The notes beneath the pieces were generated by a model. That model was not told the DNA's origin. It did no database searches and was given only the letters and a program-made list of their open reading frames with translations. Both the position numbers and the translations under genes were made by a program. Shown here piece by piece: positions 46,258 through 54,440 of a DNA stretch of 64,000 nt; position 1 is the stretch's first letter, and each line of letters starts with the position of its first letter. The DNA is taken from positions 194,501-258,500 of the forward strand of contig CANLNT010000002.1 of assembly GCA_947492825.1 (NCBI GenBank). The letters are read 5' to 3'. This stretch comes from an uncultured Paracoccaceae bacterium. Its GTDB lineage: Bacteria; Pseudomonadota; Alphaproteobacteria; Rhodobacterales; Rhodobacteraceae.

Positions 46258-48441
46258 TCAATTTGCGTCGATTTGAGGTGCATCAAATCGATTGAGCAAT
46301 GCGCTCACCGTGTTTTGGGTCGCAGCTGCCTGTTCAATCAATGCGCGGCCCTGGGCTAAGGGCTGGTTTGGATCTGGTGTTGAGGACGTTTGCCGTAACG
46401 CAAGTTCAGATGCAGACTGCAAGAGAGGATCCTCGGACGTCGCCAGCGAAGACCAGTTGTTTGTCCGCCACGCTGTTTCAACACTCTCAGGTGTCTGCCC
46501 ATCTGACGACCCTGACCCATTCAAAATTGCCAAAGCGCGTGCGGACGTCATTCCCGCAAGATGTACTTCTGCTGCGTCTCTATCACCCAGTTGCATCGCC
46601 GCCATAGCACGCAGATACCGTCGTTCTGCCATGGCGTCACCACTGGCGGAAGAAGACAATAATTCAATTGCGCGATCAGCAAACCCAAGGGCTAGTAAGC
46701 GTTCGGACAGTCGGTTGCTGGTTTCTGAATTCAAATCGGCTGCTTCTGCCGCAAATGCGTATTCCAAGAACGGCATGTCATTTGCTTTTTCGGTGACGTC
46801 GCTGGCAATTAGAGCGTTGAGTTCTGAGCGTGGAAACTTTTCATCCAAATCCAACGATGCGCGCAAGATGTCCAAGGCTGCACCATGACGGCCAGACGCC
46901 ACTTCCGCCTTGATCTGGATTGCTGCCAGATCCGCATCTATCGGATCCCCCCTATATTCGAACCGCTTCGTTTCAAGCAGTGACATCACCGCCGGTTCAA
47001 CCGGAAGCCCCCTATCTAGCTGTAATGCAATCAAGTCCAACAAGGCGGCAGGCGTAATGTCTCGGTTATTCGCTGCGAGCGTTGCAAGTGTTTCTTCAGC
47101 GTCCTCGAAATCGCCACGTTCTAGTGCAATATCCGCCACGACCACCGCGCTTTCGACGGAGATATTTTGTTGAGCGGCACCGATGGACAACAGATTTTCG
47201 GCGGCATCAACCCGTCCTACGGCGACAAGCCGCGCTGCCAGGGCAGGCGAGAGATGAACTCGCAGATAAACAGGCAGGGTCTTGAATTGCCGAACAAGTC
47301 GATCTGCATCGGTCAACTCTTCGATCGCTCCGACTGGTGTTGCCAAAAACGCCCAAAGTGCGACCTCGCCCGAGCAAGATATCTGTTCTGCCAGTCCCGT
47401 CGCCTGCTCTAGTTCACCATCGATGATGTGTGCGAGTGCAACAATTGCGACACGTTCAGCTGTGTTGTCAGAATCAATCTGGAGCGTCTGTGCTGCTTCG
47501 CGACCAAACCCAAAATAAAGGTAGCTGCGCGCCAAGGCAGTGACTGCGTCATGGTCTACCCGGTCGAATTCGCCGTAAATTCGACTGCGCAGTTTCCCGA
47601 TTTCTTCAGAAAATTTGTCGCCTTCTGCCCAATTTGTGACCTGAACATGCGAATCCGGCCAACAGGCTGTTGGAGCGACAACAGCAGGCTGTTCCAAAGC
47701 ACCAAGCTCCAAACCGACATCGACACTCGTTCTTGCGCGAACGCCAGAGCTGGCAGGCAGCTGGGATAGAAAAGTCTCCACCGGTTGCGGGGTCGGCAAT
47801 AGTTTCTCTTGCGTCGCACCTTCATCGGCCACGACTTCAGCAGGTTGAGACTGCAGTGCGCCAGGTGAGAGGGTCAGCAATCCCTGATCAGCAGCGCGGT
47901 TTAAACCATCTATGATCCGCGCCTCGATTTCGCTCAGGTCAGGCGCGGCGGGTTCTTCCGTCACAACCGGCAAGACGTCGTTAATTGCAACAGGCGGCCG
48001 GGGGCGGGGCAAGAGATCAAGCTCGATTGCCGGTGCTGTCTGCTCTGGTTCCGGTGGTTCAGGGGTCAGCGCAACCTCAAATGGGTTGTCCGCGGCAGCA
48101 GCGCCGTCACGAATATCAACGACCACGCGATCCGGACGCCACAAGAACGCATCTGCATGACAATCACAGGACAATGCGAGGTTCAATCGCGCCTCTTCGA
48201 CGTCGACCTGCGCAATGCGGTCAAGTGGCAGGCGAGCAAAAAAGCCATCAGTTTCAAAATCAGTGACTCCTTCCGCCTGAAAGCCAAAACCTGCATCTGT
48301 CCGCCCCACCTGCCAGTCAGCGCCCTGCGGGATCGCAATGACAATCCGTGTGAATGTAGGGTGCCAGCCCGTGCGGATCGTCGCGGTTTCCGCCCAAAGA
48401 ACCGTCGGAAGTAGACAGAGGATGACGATTGCCAACCGCAT
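46258..48441 (-). CDS. Large periplasmic TPR protein between motA and flhA
   Basis: 727 residues with a signal peptide (MRLAIVILCLLPTVLWAET). The first 110 residues, WHPTFTRIVIAIPQGADWQVG and VVVDIRDG, resemble an AMIN-like beta domain that binds cell wall or secretin-type rings. A Pro/Glu-rich linker follows, then from about residue 300 helical repeats with TPR-like spacing (GDFEDAEETLATLAANNRD, LALGFADRAIELLSS). Start abuts the motA stop with no gap, which ties it to the stator. A MotC-like periplasmic motility role is possible but not shown. Confidence 0.75.
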   Translation of the reverse strand: MRLAIVILCLLPTVLWAETATIRTGWHPTFTRIVIAIPQGADWQVGRTDAGFGFQAEGVTDFETDGFFARLPLDRIAQVDVEEARLNLALSCDCHADAFLWRPDRVVVDIRDGAAAADNPFEVALTPEPPEPEQTAPAIELDLLPRPRPPVAINDVLPVVTEEPAAPDLSEIEARIIDGLNRAADQGLLTLSPGALQSQPAEVVADEGATQEKLLPTPQPVETFLSQLPASSGVRARTSVDVGLELGALEQPAVVAPTACWPDSHVQVTNWAEGDKFSEEIGKLRSRIYGEFDRVDHDAVTALARSYLYFGFGREAAQTLQIDSDNTAERVAIVALAHIIDGELEQATGLAEQISCSGEVALWAFLATPVGAIEELTDADRLVRQFKTLPVYLRVHLSPALAARLVAVGRVDAAENLLSIGAAQQNISVESAVVVADIALERGDFEDAEETLATLAANNRDITPAALLDLIALQLDRGLPVEPAVMSLLETKRFEYRGDPIDADLAAIQIKAEVASGRHGAALDILRASLDLDEKFPRSELNALIASDVTEKANDMPFLEYAFAAEAADLNSETSNRLSERLLALGFADRAIELLSSSASGDAMAERRYLRAMAAMQLGDRDAAEVHLAGMTSARALAILNGSGSSDGQTPESVETAWRTNNWSSLATSEDPLLQSASELALRQTSSTPDPNQPLAQGRALIEQAAATQNTVSALLNRFDAPQIDAN

Positions 48442-49311
48442 TCATGCAGCCTCTTGCTTAACGGTCTTGAGAGCCTCTTCCAGCTCGCCGAAGTCGGGGC
48501 GTAGATGGCTGGGCGCATTCTGACGCCCGACTTCGATACAAATATTCGGAGCGTGACGATGCAGGTTTGCGATCAGGATCTCTCGGATGAGTTGTTGGAA
48601 ATGCGCATCTTCTTCGATGACGGATTTCACGCGCACCGAAAACGGCCCCACCAATCCATACGCCAGAAAGACACCAAGGAAGGTCCCGACGAGCGCGCCA
48701 CCAATCAACTTACCCAACACCTCGGGCGGCTGATCGATGGACCCCATCGTTTTGATCACGCCCAGCACGGCGGCCACAATTCCCAATGCCGGCAACCCAT
48801 CCGCAATGGTTTGCAAAGCATGGCTGGAGTGCATTTTGTGATGGTGCGTTGCCTCGATCCGCTTTTCGAGCACTTCTTCAACCTGATGTGGGTCGTCATA
48901 GTTCATAGACGCCGAACGCATCGTGTCGCAGATCAAGGAAATTGATTCCTTGTCCTTCAGCAGTTTTGGATACTTGCCGAAAACACTGCTTTCGTCCGGC
49001 GCCTCGATATGTCCTTCAAGCTCCACCGGATTTGCGCGGGCGATTCGTATCAATTCGAACAGCAGGCACATCAGGTCCTGATAGTCTTGCCGTTTGTATT
49101 TGGGGCCTTTGAAGACCTTCCCAACGTCAGCAATGGTGTGCTTGATCCCACTCATATCGTTGGCGATGACGAACGCGCCCAAGGCGGCACCACCGATCAT
49201 AATCATTTCAAACGGCAGAGACTTCAGGATGATTCCCATCTTGCCGCCGGCCAGCAAGTAGCCGCCGAACACCATGATAAAAACGATCGCGATGCCAATA
49301 AGGCCAATCAT
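48442..49311 (-). CDS. motA: Flagellar motor stator protein MotA
   Basis: 289 residues, four membrane helices: MIGLIGIAIVFIMVFGGYLLAG at the N-terminus, and the long PEVLGKLIGGALVGTFLGVF helix whose prolines and polar residues line the proton channel. The cytoplasmic loop between helices 2 and 3 holds charged residues (RIEATHHHKMHSSHAL) that face the rotor. ATG 49311 follows TTTCCAAAAGG-side spacer; a longer open frame to 49356 is rejected. MotB is encoded apart, at 59409. Confidence 0.96.
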   Translation of the reverse strand: MIGLIGIAIVFIMVFGGYLLAGGKMGIILKSLPFEMIMIGGAALGAFVIANDMSGIKHTIADVGKVFKGPKYKRQDYQDLMCLLFELIRIARANPVELEGHIEAPDESSVFGKYPKLLKDKESISLICDTMRSASMNYDDPHQVEEVLEKRIEATHHHKMHSSHALQTIADGLPALGIVAAVLGVIKTMGSIDQPPEVLGKLIGGALVGTFLGVFLAYGLVGPFSVRVKSVIEEDAHFQQLIREILIANLHRHAPNICIEVGRQNAPSHLRPDFGELEEALKTVKQEAA

Positions 49312-49360
49312 TGAAAACGTCCTTTCCAAAAGGCGCACTTGCCATGCGCACACCATGCAC

Positions 49361-49374
49361 CAAGCAGGTTAATG
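49361..49374 (-). promoter_or_regulatory. TTAACCT element upstream of motA
   Basis: Minus-strand CATTAACCTGCTTG lies 50 bases before the motA start. A nearly identical element, CGTTAACCTGCTTA, precedes fliL, and CGTTAACCTCTTGT precedes flagellin, all in the same orientation relative to the downstream gene. The TTAA core resembles one half of a CtrA site. Confidence 0.4.
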
Positions 49375-49385
49375 AACCGTGCGGA

Positions 49386-49976
49386 TCATTGTGTCGGCAC
49401 ACCAGCATTGCGCCCGGCCAGGACCGCGCTGATCGAATAGGCAATATCGGGCTCGATGAGGGTCATGATCTGGGCCGCTGCCACTGGCTCCATCAATCCA
49501 AGGAACCCTGCTGCAAAGTCAGGAGTCATTTGCTCAAAAAGCTCAGCTGCGTCCTTGGGCTTCATATTCTCGTAGACTCGCGTCAGACGCTCCAAATCGC
49601 TTTCGGCAGCCGTATCAGCTAATGCGATTGTTGCGCGCAACGCTTCTTCGGCGGCGGACAATGCCGCGAGCTGTTCTGCCACTTCCGATTCGGCCAGGCG
49701 AAGGGCCTGCATTCGGTCGAGGAACTGCGCCTCTCTTGCTGCCAGTCGGGCTTCGCGTTCCTGCAACGCCCGCAGCAAACCTTCAGCATCGCCCGCTGCG
49801 ATAGGCGGTTGCGACGCGGGTGCATCCAATTCCTCTGGCGAAGGTTCGACCATCGTCGCACTTTCGGCAACAGCTGCTCCGGTCGTTGTGATCCGCAGCA
49901 GCGCTGAGGTCACCAGTAGCGCTGCAATAATATGAAGTGTGCCGCGTTTCTTGCGTGGTCGTTTTGCGCCGCTCAT
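49386..49976 (-). CDS. motE: MotE-family periplasmic chaperone (MgtE-N-like domain)
   Basis: 196 residues: a signal-anchor after a basic start (KRPRKKRGTLHIIAALLVTSALL), a long coiled coil (AREAQFLDRMQALRLAESEVAEQ), and a C-terminal domain ENMKPKDAAELFEQMTPDFAAGFLGLMEP with the MgtE-N/FliG-like fold. In rhizobia MotE chaperones the periplasmic motor protein MotC. The 727-residue TPR gene two genes downstream would be a candidate partner here. Overlaps the 113-residue membrane gene by ATGA. Confidence 0.85.
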   Translation of the reverse strand: MSGAKRPRKKRGTLHIIAALLVTSALLRITTTGAAVAESATMVEPSPEELDAPASQPPIAAGDAEGLLRALQEREARLAAREAQFLDRMQALRLAESEVAEQLAALSAAEEALRATIALADTAAESDLERLTRVYENMKPKDAAELFEQMTPDFAAGFLGLMEPVAAAQIMTLIEPDIAYSISAVLAGRNAGVPTQ

Positions 49977-50314
49977 TGTTGTGTCCCGGACGGGCGGACA
50001 TAAAACGGGTTCGTGTCTGCAGGCGCCTCGGAGGGCAGATCATGCATGGAGGCCACCAAAAGCTCCAGATGACGCGCCGCTTTTTCGGCGCGGGCGCTCA
50101 CGTCTGACAGGGTACTGACAGAATTGGTGGCGGTCGATTGCGCTGATTCCAACGATTTTGAGAGGTCATCGACCTGTGCAGACAACAGCGCGACCGCGCC
50201 ACCGACCCCTTTTTCAAGGTCCGTAAATCGCCGCAGCCGTCGCGCCAAAATGTGACAGTAAAAGCCGGCGCCAAGCGCCCCGGCAAGTAGCAAAAGATCG
50301 GCAATAAAGGCCAT
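49973..50314 (-). CDS. Small membrane-anchored protein of the fliL-motE operon
   Basis: 113 residues, not recognised to family level. An N-terminal membrane helix (LLLLAGALGAGFYCHILARRL) is followed by a basic patch and a helical stretch with regular Ser/Thr/Asp heptads (VDDLSKSLESAQSTATNSVSTL), then a proline-rich tail. Similar small helical proteins, sometimes annotated DUF6468, occur in alphaproteobacterial flagellar operons. Between fliL and motE with 12-base and ATGA junctions. Confidence 0.7.
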   Translation of the reverse strand: MAFIADLLLLAGALGAGFYCHILARRLRRFTDLEKGVGGAVALLSAQVDDLSKSLESAQSTATNSVSTLSDVSARAEKAARHLELLVASMHDLPSEAPADTNPFYVRPSGTQQ

Positions 50315-50326
50315 GGCTGTCCCTTT

Positions 50327-50848
50327 CTAGTTCAGCACAAATTCCATGATCAGCAGGTCACGAACCTGATCCTGACCAGTCACCACCTGGACACGGCGCA
50401 GCATTTGCCCGCGCAGCCGTACCAGCACATCCGGATCAGCAAGTTCTTCAATATCCACCGCGCGCAGATATCCATTGAGCACATCAACCACGCGGGGCAA
50501 TGTCGCGGCCACGGTCGCCTCGTGTTCCGGCGGCACTTCAAGTTGAGCACCAAAGCGCAAAAATCGCGTGCCATTGGTGCCGGAAATCGAGATGACAAGC
50601 GGATCAATGGGTACAAACGCAGCACTCGCCTTGGGGATGCCATCATCTCCTTCCGTGTGCTCATCGTGCCCGGCTGCGGCTTCTTTTTCGCCCTCAGCAC
50701 CCGATTCGCTATTACCCAGAATCATTCCCGAGCTCACTGCAAAAAACCCGCCGCCACCACCCGCCAACGCCAGAACAACCCCAAGAATCAAAGGGAGTTT
50801 CGACTTCTTCGGGGGAGCTTCTAATTCAGGATCAGCTGCGGCTGACAT
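50327..50848 (-). CDS. fliL: Flagellar basal-body-associated protein FliL
   Basis: 173 residues: a cytoplasmic KKSKLPLILGV start, a glycine-rich membrane helix (VLALAGGGGGFFAVSSGMIL), an acidic His-rich linker, and the FliL domain with VPIDPLVISISG, FLRFGAQLEVPPEHEATVA and a C-terminal DLLIMEFVLN. FliL surrounds the stator plug. ATG 50848 is preferred because GAGG precedes it by six bases; a longer frame to 50893 is unsupported. Divergent from fliF. Confidence 0.92.
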   Translation of the reverse strand: MSAAADPELEAPPKKSKLPLILGVVLALAGGGGGFFAVSSGMILGNSESGAEGEKEAAAGHDEHTEGDDGIPKASAAFVPIDPLVISISGTNGTRFLRFGAQLEVPPEHEATVAATLPRVVDVLNGYLRAVDIEELADPDVLVRLRGQMLRRVQVVTGQDQVRDLLIMEFVLN

Positions 50849-50925
50849 AACGGACCTCTTAAAATCTTTGGCTGCACCGTCATAAACCGCCAAGCCCTAA
50901 CCGATTGTTAAGTCTGTTGGGGCCA

Positions 50926-50939
50926 TAAGCAGGTTAACG
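50926..50939 (-). promoter_or_regulatory. TTAACCT element in the fliL-fliF intergenic region
   Basis: Minus-strand CGTTAACCTGCTTA, almost the same 14-mer as that upstream of motA. It lies 78 bases before fliL and 33 bases before fliF, so it could serve either operon. Confidence 0.4.
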
Positions 50940-50971
50940 AACAGAACGTTCGGTTGATCTGGAGAATCCAA

Positions 50972-52531
50972 TTGCAGAACCTATTGGCGGTTTGGTCGAC
51001 ATTAAGCGCAGGACGGCGTCTGGTTGTCGTCGGGGCGACGGTCGCCGTATTTCTGGCGGTCCTATTTGTGGCGCGTGCAGCATCACAAAAAGACCTCACA
51101 CTCCTCTATGGCGGGCTGGAGTCAGCAGCTGCGGGCGATGTGATCACCGCCCTGGACGCGCGGGGCGTAGTCTACGAGGTGCGCGGCGGGGCCATCTATG
51201 TTGACGCAGCTATGCGCGATGCGCTGCGGATGTCGCTGGCCGGCGAGGGCCTGCCCGCTGCTGGCGCACAGGGCTATGAGCTACTGGACGGCTTGTCCGG
51301 CTTTGGCACAACAAGTCAAATGTTTGATGCCGCATACTGGCGCGCCCGCGAGGGAGAGCTGGCGCGGACGATCCTTGCGAATCCCACCATCCGGGCAGCG
51401 CGTGTGCACATCTCGACGCCCAGCAGCCGCGCCTTCGCGCGCGATCAAAAGGCGACGGCCGCCGTGACGCTCACAACAACCGCGAATGCGTTGGGCGCCC
51501 AGCAAATCAAAGCATTTCAATACCTTGTGGCAGCCGCAGTCTCGGGCCTTGATCCCAACGACGTGGCCGTCATTGATGACCGCGGGGGTCTATTGTCCGA
51601 CGCAACGGGCGCACCAATCGCGGCAGCAAGCGACGATAAAGCCGCGATGTTGCGTGATCAGGCCGAGCGTTTGCTGGCCGCGCGGGTCGGCCCAGGCAAT
51701 GCCGTGGTTGAGATCACAGTCGACACAGTGACCGAAAGCGAATCGATTACAGAGCGGTTGATTGATCCCGACAGTCGTGTCGCCATCAGCACCGACGTCA
51801 CAGAAAGCGAAGCAAAGGCCCAAGACACCCGTGGCGGAGACGTCACCGTCGCTTCGAACTTGCCGGATGGTGACGCAGGCGCAAATGGCGGCACGTCCAG
51901 CAATGACAACAGCGAAACCCGGGCTTTGACGAACTATGAAATTTCGCAGACCGAACGACAAGTTGTCCGCGCGCCCGGTGATATCAAGCGATTGACCGTC
52001 GCGGTCCTGGTCAATGAAGTGCAAGCAACCAGTGCCGATGGCACCATTGAAAGCACACCACGCACAGCTGAAGAACTTGCCGATCTGGAAGAACTTGTCG
52101 CCTCTGCGGTCGGATTGGATACCGCGCGTGGCGATGTGTTGACGTTGCGATCCCTCCCGTTTGACCCCTTGCCGACTTTGGGCTCAGAGGCGGTCGGCGG
52201 CGGCGTCCTCAACCAACCTTTGAACGTCATGCAACTCATCCAGATTGGTGTTGCTGCGGTGGTTGCGTTGATCCTTGGGCTTTTTGTTGTGCGTCCGGTT
52301 TTGACCAACGCACAACCGGTGGGGCCAAATCCATCTTTGCCTGCGCCACTTGATGTGACCGGACCAGAAGGCGCCGAGGCAGAGCTGGGTAGCGCGCCGC
52401 TGATCGAAGGAACTGTTGCGCCCCCTGATGCGGTCGCTCGTTTGCGCGAAATGATCGCAGAGCGGGAAACCGAAACTGTCCAGATCCTGCAGGATTGGAT
52501 GGAAGACCCTCAATCAACTGAAAAGGCCTAA
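50972..52531 (+). CDS. fliF: Flagellar MS-ring protein FliF
   Basis: 519 residues. Two membrane helices (LVVVGATVAVFLAVLFVARA near the N-terminus and MQLIQIGVAAVVALILGLFV near residue 420) flank a periplasmic YscJ/FliF domain with LLYGGLESAAAGDVITAL and ARVHISTPSSRAF. The last residues, ETVQILQDWMEDP, are the FliG-binding tail. TTG 50972 is chosen since GGAG is seven bases upstream; a TTG at 50954 is also in frame. Starts the plus-strand operon fliF-fliH-fliN-fliP. Confidence 0.95.
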   Translation: MQNLLAVWSTLSAGRRLVVVGATVAVFLAVLFVARAASQKDLTLLYGGLESAAAGDVITALDARGVVYEVRGGAIYVDAAMRDALRMSLAGEGLPAAGAQGYELLDGLSGFGTTSQMFDAAYWRAREGELARTILANPTIRAARVHISTPSSRAFARDQKATAAVTLTTTANALGAQQIKAFQYLVAAAVSGLDPNDVAVIDDRGGLLSDATGAPIAAASDDKAAMLRDQAERLLAARVGPGNAVVEITVDTVTESESITERLIDPDSRVAISTDVTESEAKAQDTRGGDVTVASNLPDGDAGANGGTSSNDNSETRALTNYEISQTERQVVRAPGDIKRLTVAVLVNEVQATSADGTIESTPRTAEELADLEELVASAVGLDTARGDVLTLRSLPFDPLPTLGSEAVGGGVLNQPLNVMQLIQIGVAAVVALILGLFVVRPVLTNAQPVGPNPSLPAPLDVTGPEGAEAELGSAPLIEGTVAPPDAVARLREMIAERETETVQILQDWMEDPQSTEKA

Positions 52532-52533
52532 AC

Positions 52534-53100
52534 ATGGCATTGATGCTGGCATTGCAGGATTTTGCGTCGGCGGATGCCGCCGATCCCTCCCCTCCGACCG
52601 CCGAAGGTTTACCCGGTTATGAGGCCGGGTTCGCAGCCGGCATCGCCGCAGCAAAAGCGGAACAAGATCAAATCGATCAAGCGCTTGTGCAAGCGATCGA
52701 GGATATAGCATTTGGATTTGCAGAGGCGCGGCAAACCGTTCTGATGAGTTTGACGCCATTCTTCGAAAAGCTGTCAGAACACATCCTGCCCGTAACTGTC
52801 GACACCACCTTCCGGACAAGGTTGATCGAGCAGTTGCAATCAGCTGCGTCCGAGGATGTAAGGCAACCTTGCCAATTGGCGCTGCACCCAGATCAGGTCG
52901 ATGCGGTGCAAACGTTGCTGACTCAGCTCGCATTTTCAGATGTCACCGTCATCAGCCGCAATGATCTGACACCGCATGGCGCGCTTGTGCAGCGCGGCTC
53001 GGAAGAGACAGCCATCGACGTTGATGCGGTGCTTGAAGGTATGCGCGAAACGCTGACTGGATTCTTCGATATGATGCAGGAGCATGAAAACCATGGATGA
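52534..53100 (+). CDS. fliH: FliH-like export ATPase regulator
   Basis: 188 residues. A glycine-spaced helical region GYEAGFAAGIAAAKAEQDQ (GxxxG-like repeats typical of FliH) precedes a V-ATPase-E-like C-terminal domain containing LALHPDQVDAVQTLL and LVQRGSEETAIDVDAVLEGM. FliH holds FliI at the export gate and C ring. Two bases after fliF, overlapping fliN by eight bases. Sequence conservation is low, so the call rests on pattern and place. Confidence 0.78.
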   Translation: MALMLALQDFASADAADPSPPTAEGLPGYEAGFAAGIAAAKAEQDQIDQALVQAIEDIAFGFAEARQTVLMSLTPFFEKLSEHILPVTVDTTFRTRLIEQLQSAASEDVRQPCQLALHPDQVDAVQTLLTQLAFSDVTVISRNDLTPHGALVQRGSEETAIDVDAVLEGMRETLTGFFDMMQEHENHG

Positions 53101-53401
53101 AACCGAAGCTGCGATTGCCGAAACGCCGACCGCCAAATCGGGCGGATCCAGCCTTTTGCAGAAAATCCCAATTGAAATCACAATCTCTGTCGGCAAAGCG
53201 CGCCCAGCTATTCAAGAACTGTTGGAGCTTGGGCAAAACGCAGTTTTGCCGCTGGACCGTCGGATCGACGATCCCGTCGAACTCTATGTCGGGGATCGCC
53301 TGATCGCCCGTGGCGAACTACAGGAATTGGAAGGTGGCGAGCATGGGCAACTTGCAGTCCGTCTAACGGAAGTGATCAGTGATACACGCGATCTGGCCTA
53401 A
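53093..53401 (+). CDS. fliN: Flagellar motor switch protein FliN
   Basis: 102 residues, essentially the SpoA domain: IPIEITISVGKARPAIQELLELGQ and LPLDRRIDDPVELYVGDRLIARGELQ. FliN forms the lower C ring and docks FliH. ATG 53093 is chosen because AGGAG is 10 bases upstream; ATG 53084 has almost no spacing. Overlaps both fliH and fliP, indicating co-translation. It is the only C-ring gene in the window. Confidence 0.94.
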   Translation: MDETEAAIAETPTAKSGGSSLLQKIPIEITISVGKARPAIQELLELGQNAVLPLDRRIDDPVELYVGDRLIARGELQELEGGEHGQLAVRLTEVISDTRDLA

Positions 53402-54131
53402 ACCCTGGGCACTTTGCGGTGCAATTGCACTGGCGGTCCTTTGCCTGGCAAGCCCGGCATTCGGACAAGAAGTGACGTTGACTTTGGGTGAAGATGGCTC
53501 GCTCGCAACTAGATCAATCCAATTGCTTGCATTGGTCACCATTCTCAGCCTTGTGCCTGGCATCGCAATTATGGTCACCTGTTTCCCGTTCATCGTGACG
53601 GTCCTTGCGATCTTGCGCCAAGCTATCGGACTTCAACAATCTCCGCCGAACATGCTGATGATATCACTGGCGTTATTCCTGACGTATTTCGTGATGGAGC
53701 CGGTCTTTGTCGAAAGCTGGACATCTGGTATCCGCCCAATGATGGACGGCGCGATCGCGCTTGAAGATGGGTTCATACGTGCGATGGATCCTCTTCGAGA
53801 ATTTATGTCCGCACGGGTCGATGGTGATACATTGTCGGAACTTGCCTCACTGCGTCCAGATTTAGCGCCCGGGCTGGCACCCATGAACGCCCCTTTGTCG
53901 GTTTTGGTGCCATCATTCCTGCTGAGCGAGATAGAGCACGCGTTTCAGGTTGGCTTCATGATCTTTTTGCCATTTCTGATTATCGACCTTGTCGTCGCGG
54001 CCGTACTGATGTCGATGGGCATGATGATGGTTCCTCCAGCTATCGTGTCATTGCCGTTCAAGCTGGCCTTCTTTGTCGTTGCTGACGGCTGGGCTTTGAT
54101 CGCAGCAAGCCTGGTTCGTGGGTACAGTTGA
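53379..54131 (+). CDS. fliP: Flagellar export-gate protein FliP
   Basis: 250 residues with a cleavable signal peptide (MIHAIWPKPWALCGAIALAVLCLASPAFGQ is the expected extent), then membrane helices. The FliP signature is MVTCFPFIVTVLAILRQAIG with QQSPPNMLMISLALFLTYFVM, followed by PSFLLSEIEHAFQVGFMIFLPF and SMGMMMVPPAIVSLPFKLAFFVV. Forms the pentameric core of the export gate. A GTG start at 53379 overlaps fliN by 23 bases. Last gene of the fliF operon. Confidence 0.96.
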   Translation: MIHAIWPKPWALCGAIALAVLCLASPAFGQEVTLTLGEDGSLATRSIQLLALVTILSLVPGIAIMVTCFPFIVTVLAILRQAIGLQQSPPNMLMISLALFLTYFVMEPVFVESWTSGIRPMMDGAIALEDGFIRAMDPLREFMSARVDGDTLSELASLRPDLAPGLAPMNAPLSVLVPSFLLSEIEHAFQVGFMIFLPFLIIDLVVAAVLMSMGMMMVPPAIVSLPFKLAFFVVADGWALIAASLVRGYS

Positions 54132-54440
54132 TCGGCTTTTTCTTGGAGAAAAGCTGTGCTGCGCAGGATCTAGAAGCCGCACGAATTCACATTTCACAAT
54201 GACCCGGCGAAGGAATAGCAATGCCATTTCACAGTTTGAGACTAGGGTGCTCAAGCTGATCGTCGCACCCTCGATCTAGCATGTGCTACTACTCCAAAGA
54301 CATCTCCCTGCGTGGCACACCCGACACTGATGTCGGCTCGGCGCCTTCGACAAGCAAGAGTCGGGCGAATTCTCGATATCAATCCGACCGGATTTTTGTG
54401 GGCAGTGAGACTCCCGAATAATATTCGGGGTCATCGCCGC
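54132..54440. other. fliP-flgI convergent intergenic region
   Basis: 309 bases between convergent genes. A hairpin at 54133-54156 (GCTTTT/AAAAGC core extended by two GC pairs) is a possible fliP terminator. CCCGAAT/ATTCGGG at 54413-54429 lies 12 bases past the flgI stop and may end flgI transcripts. The 240 bases between show no gene or repeat I can recognise. Confidence 0.45.
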
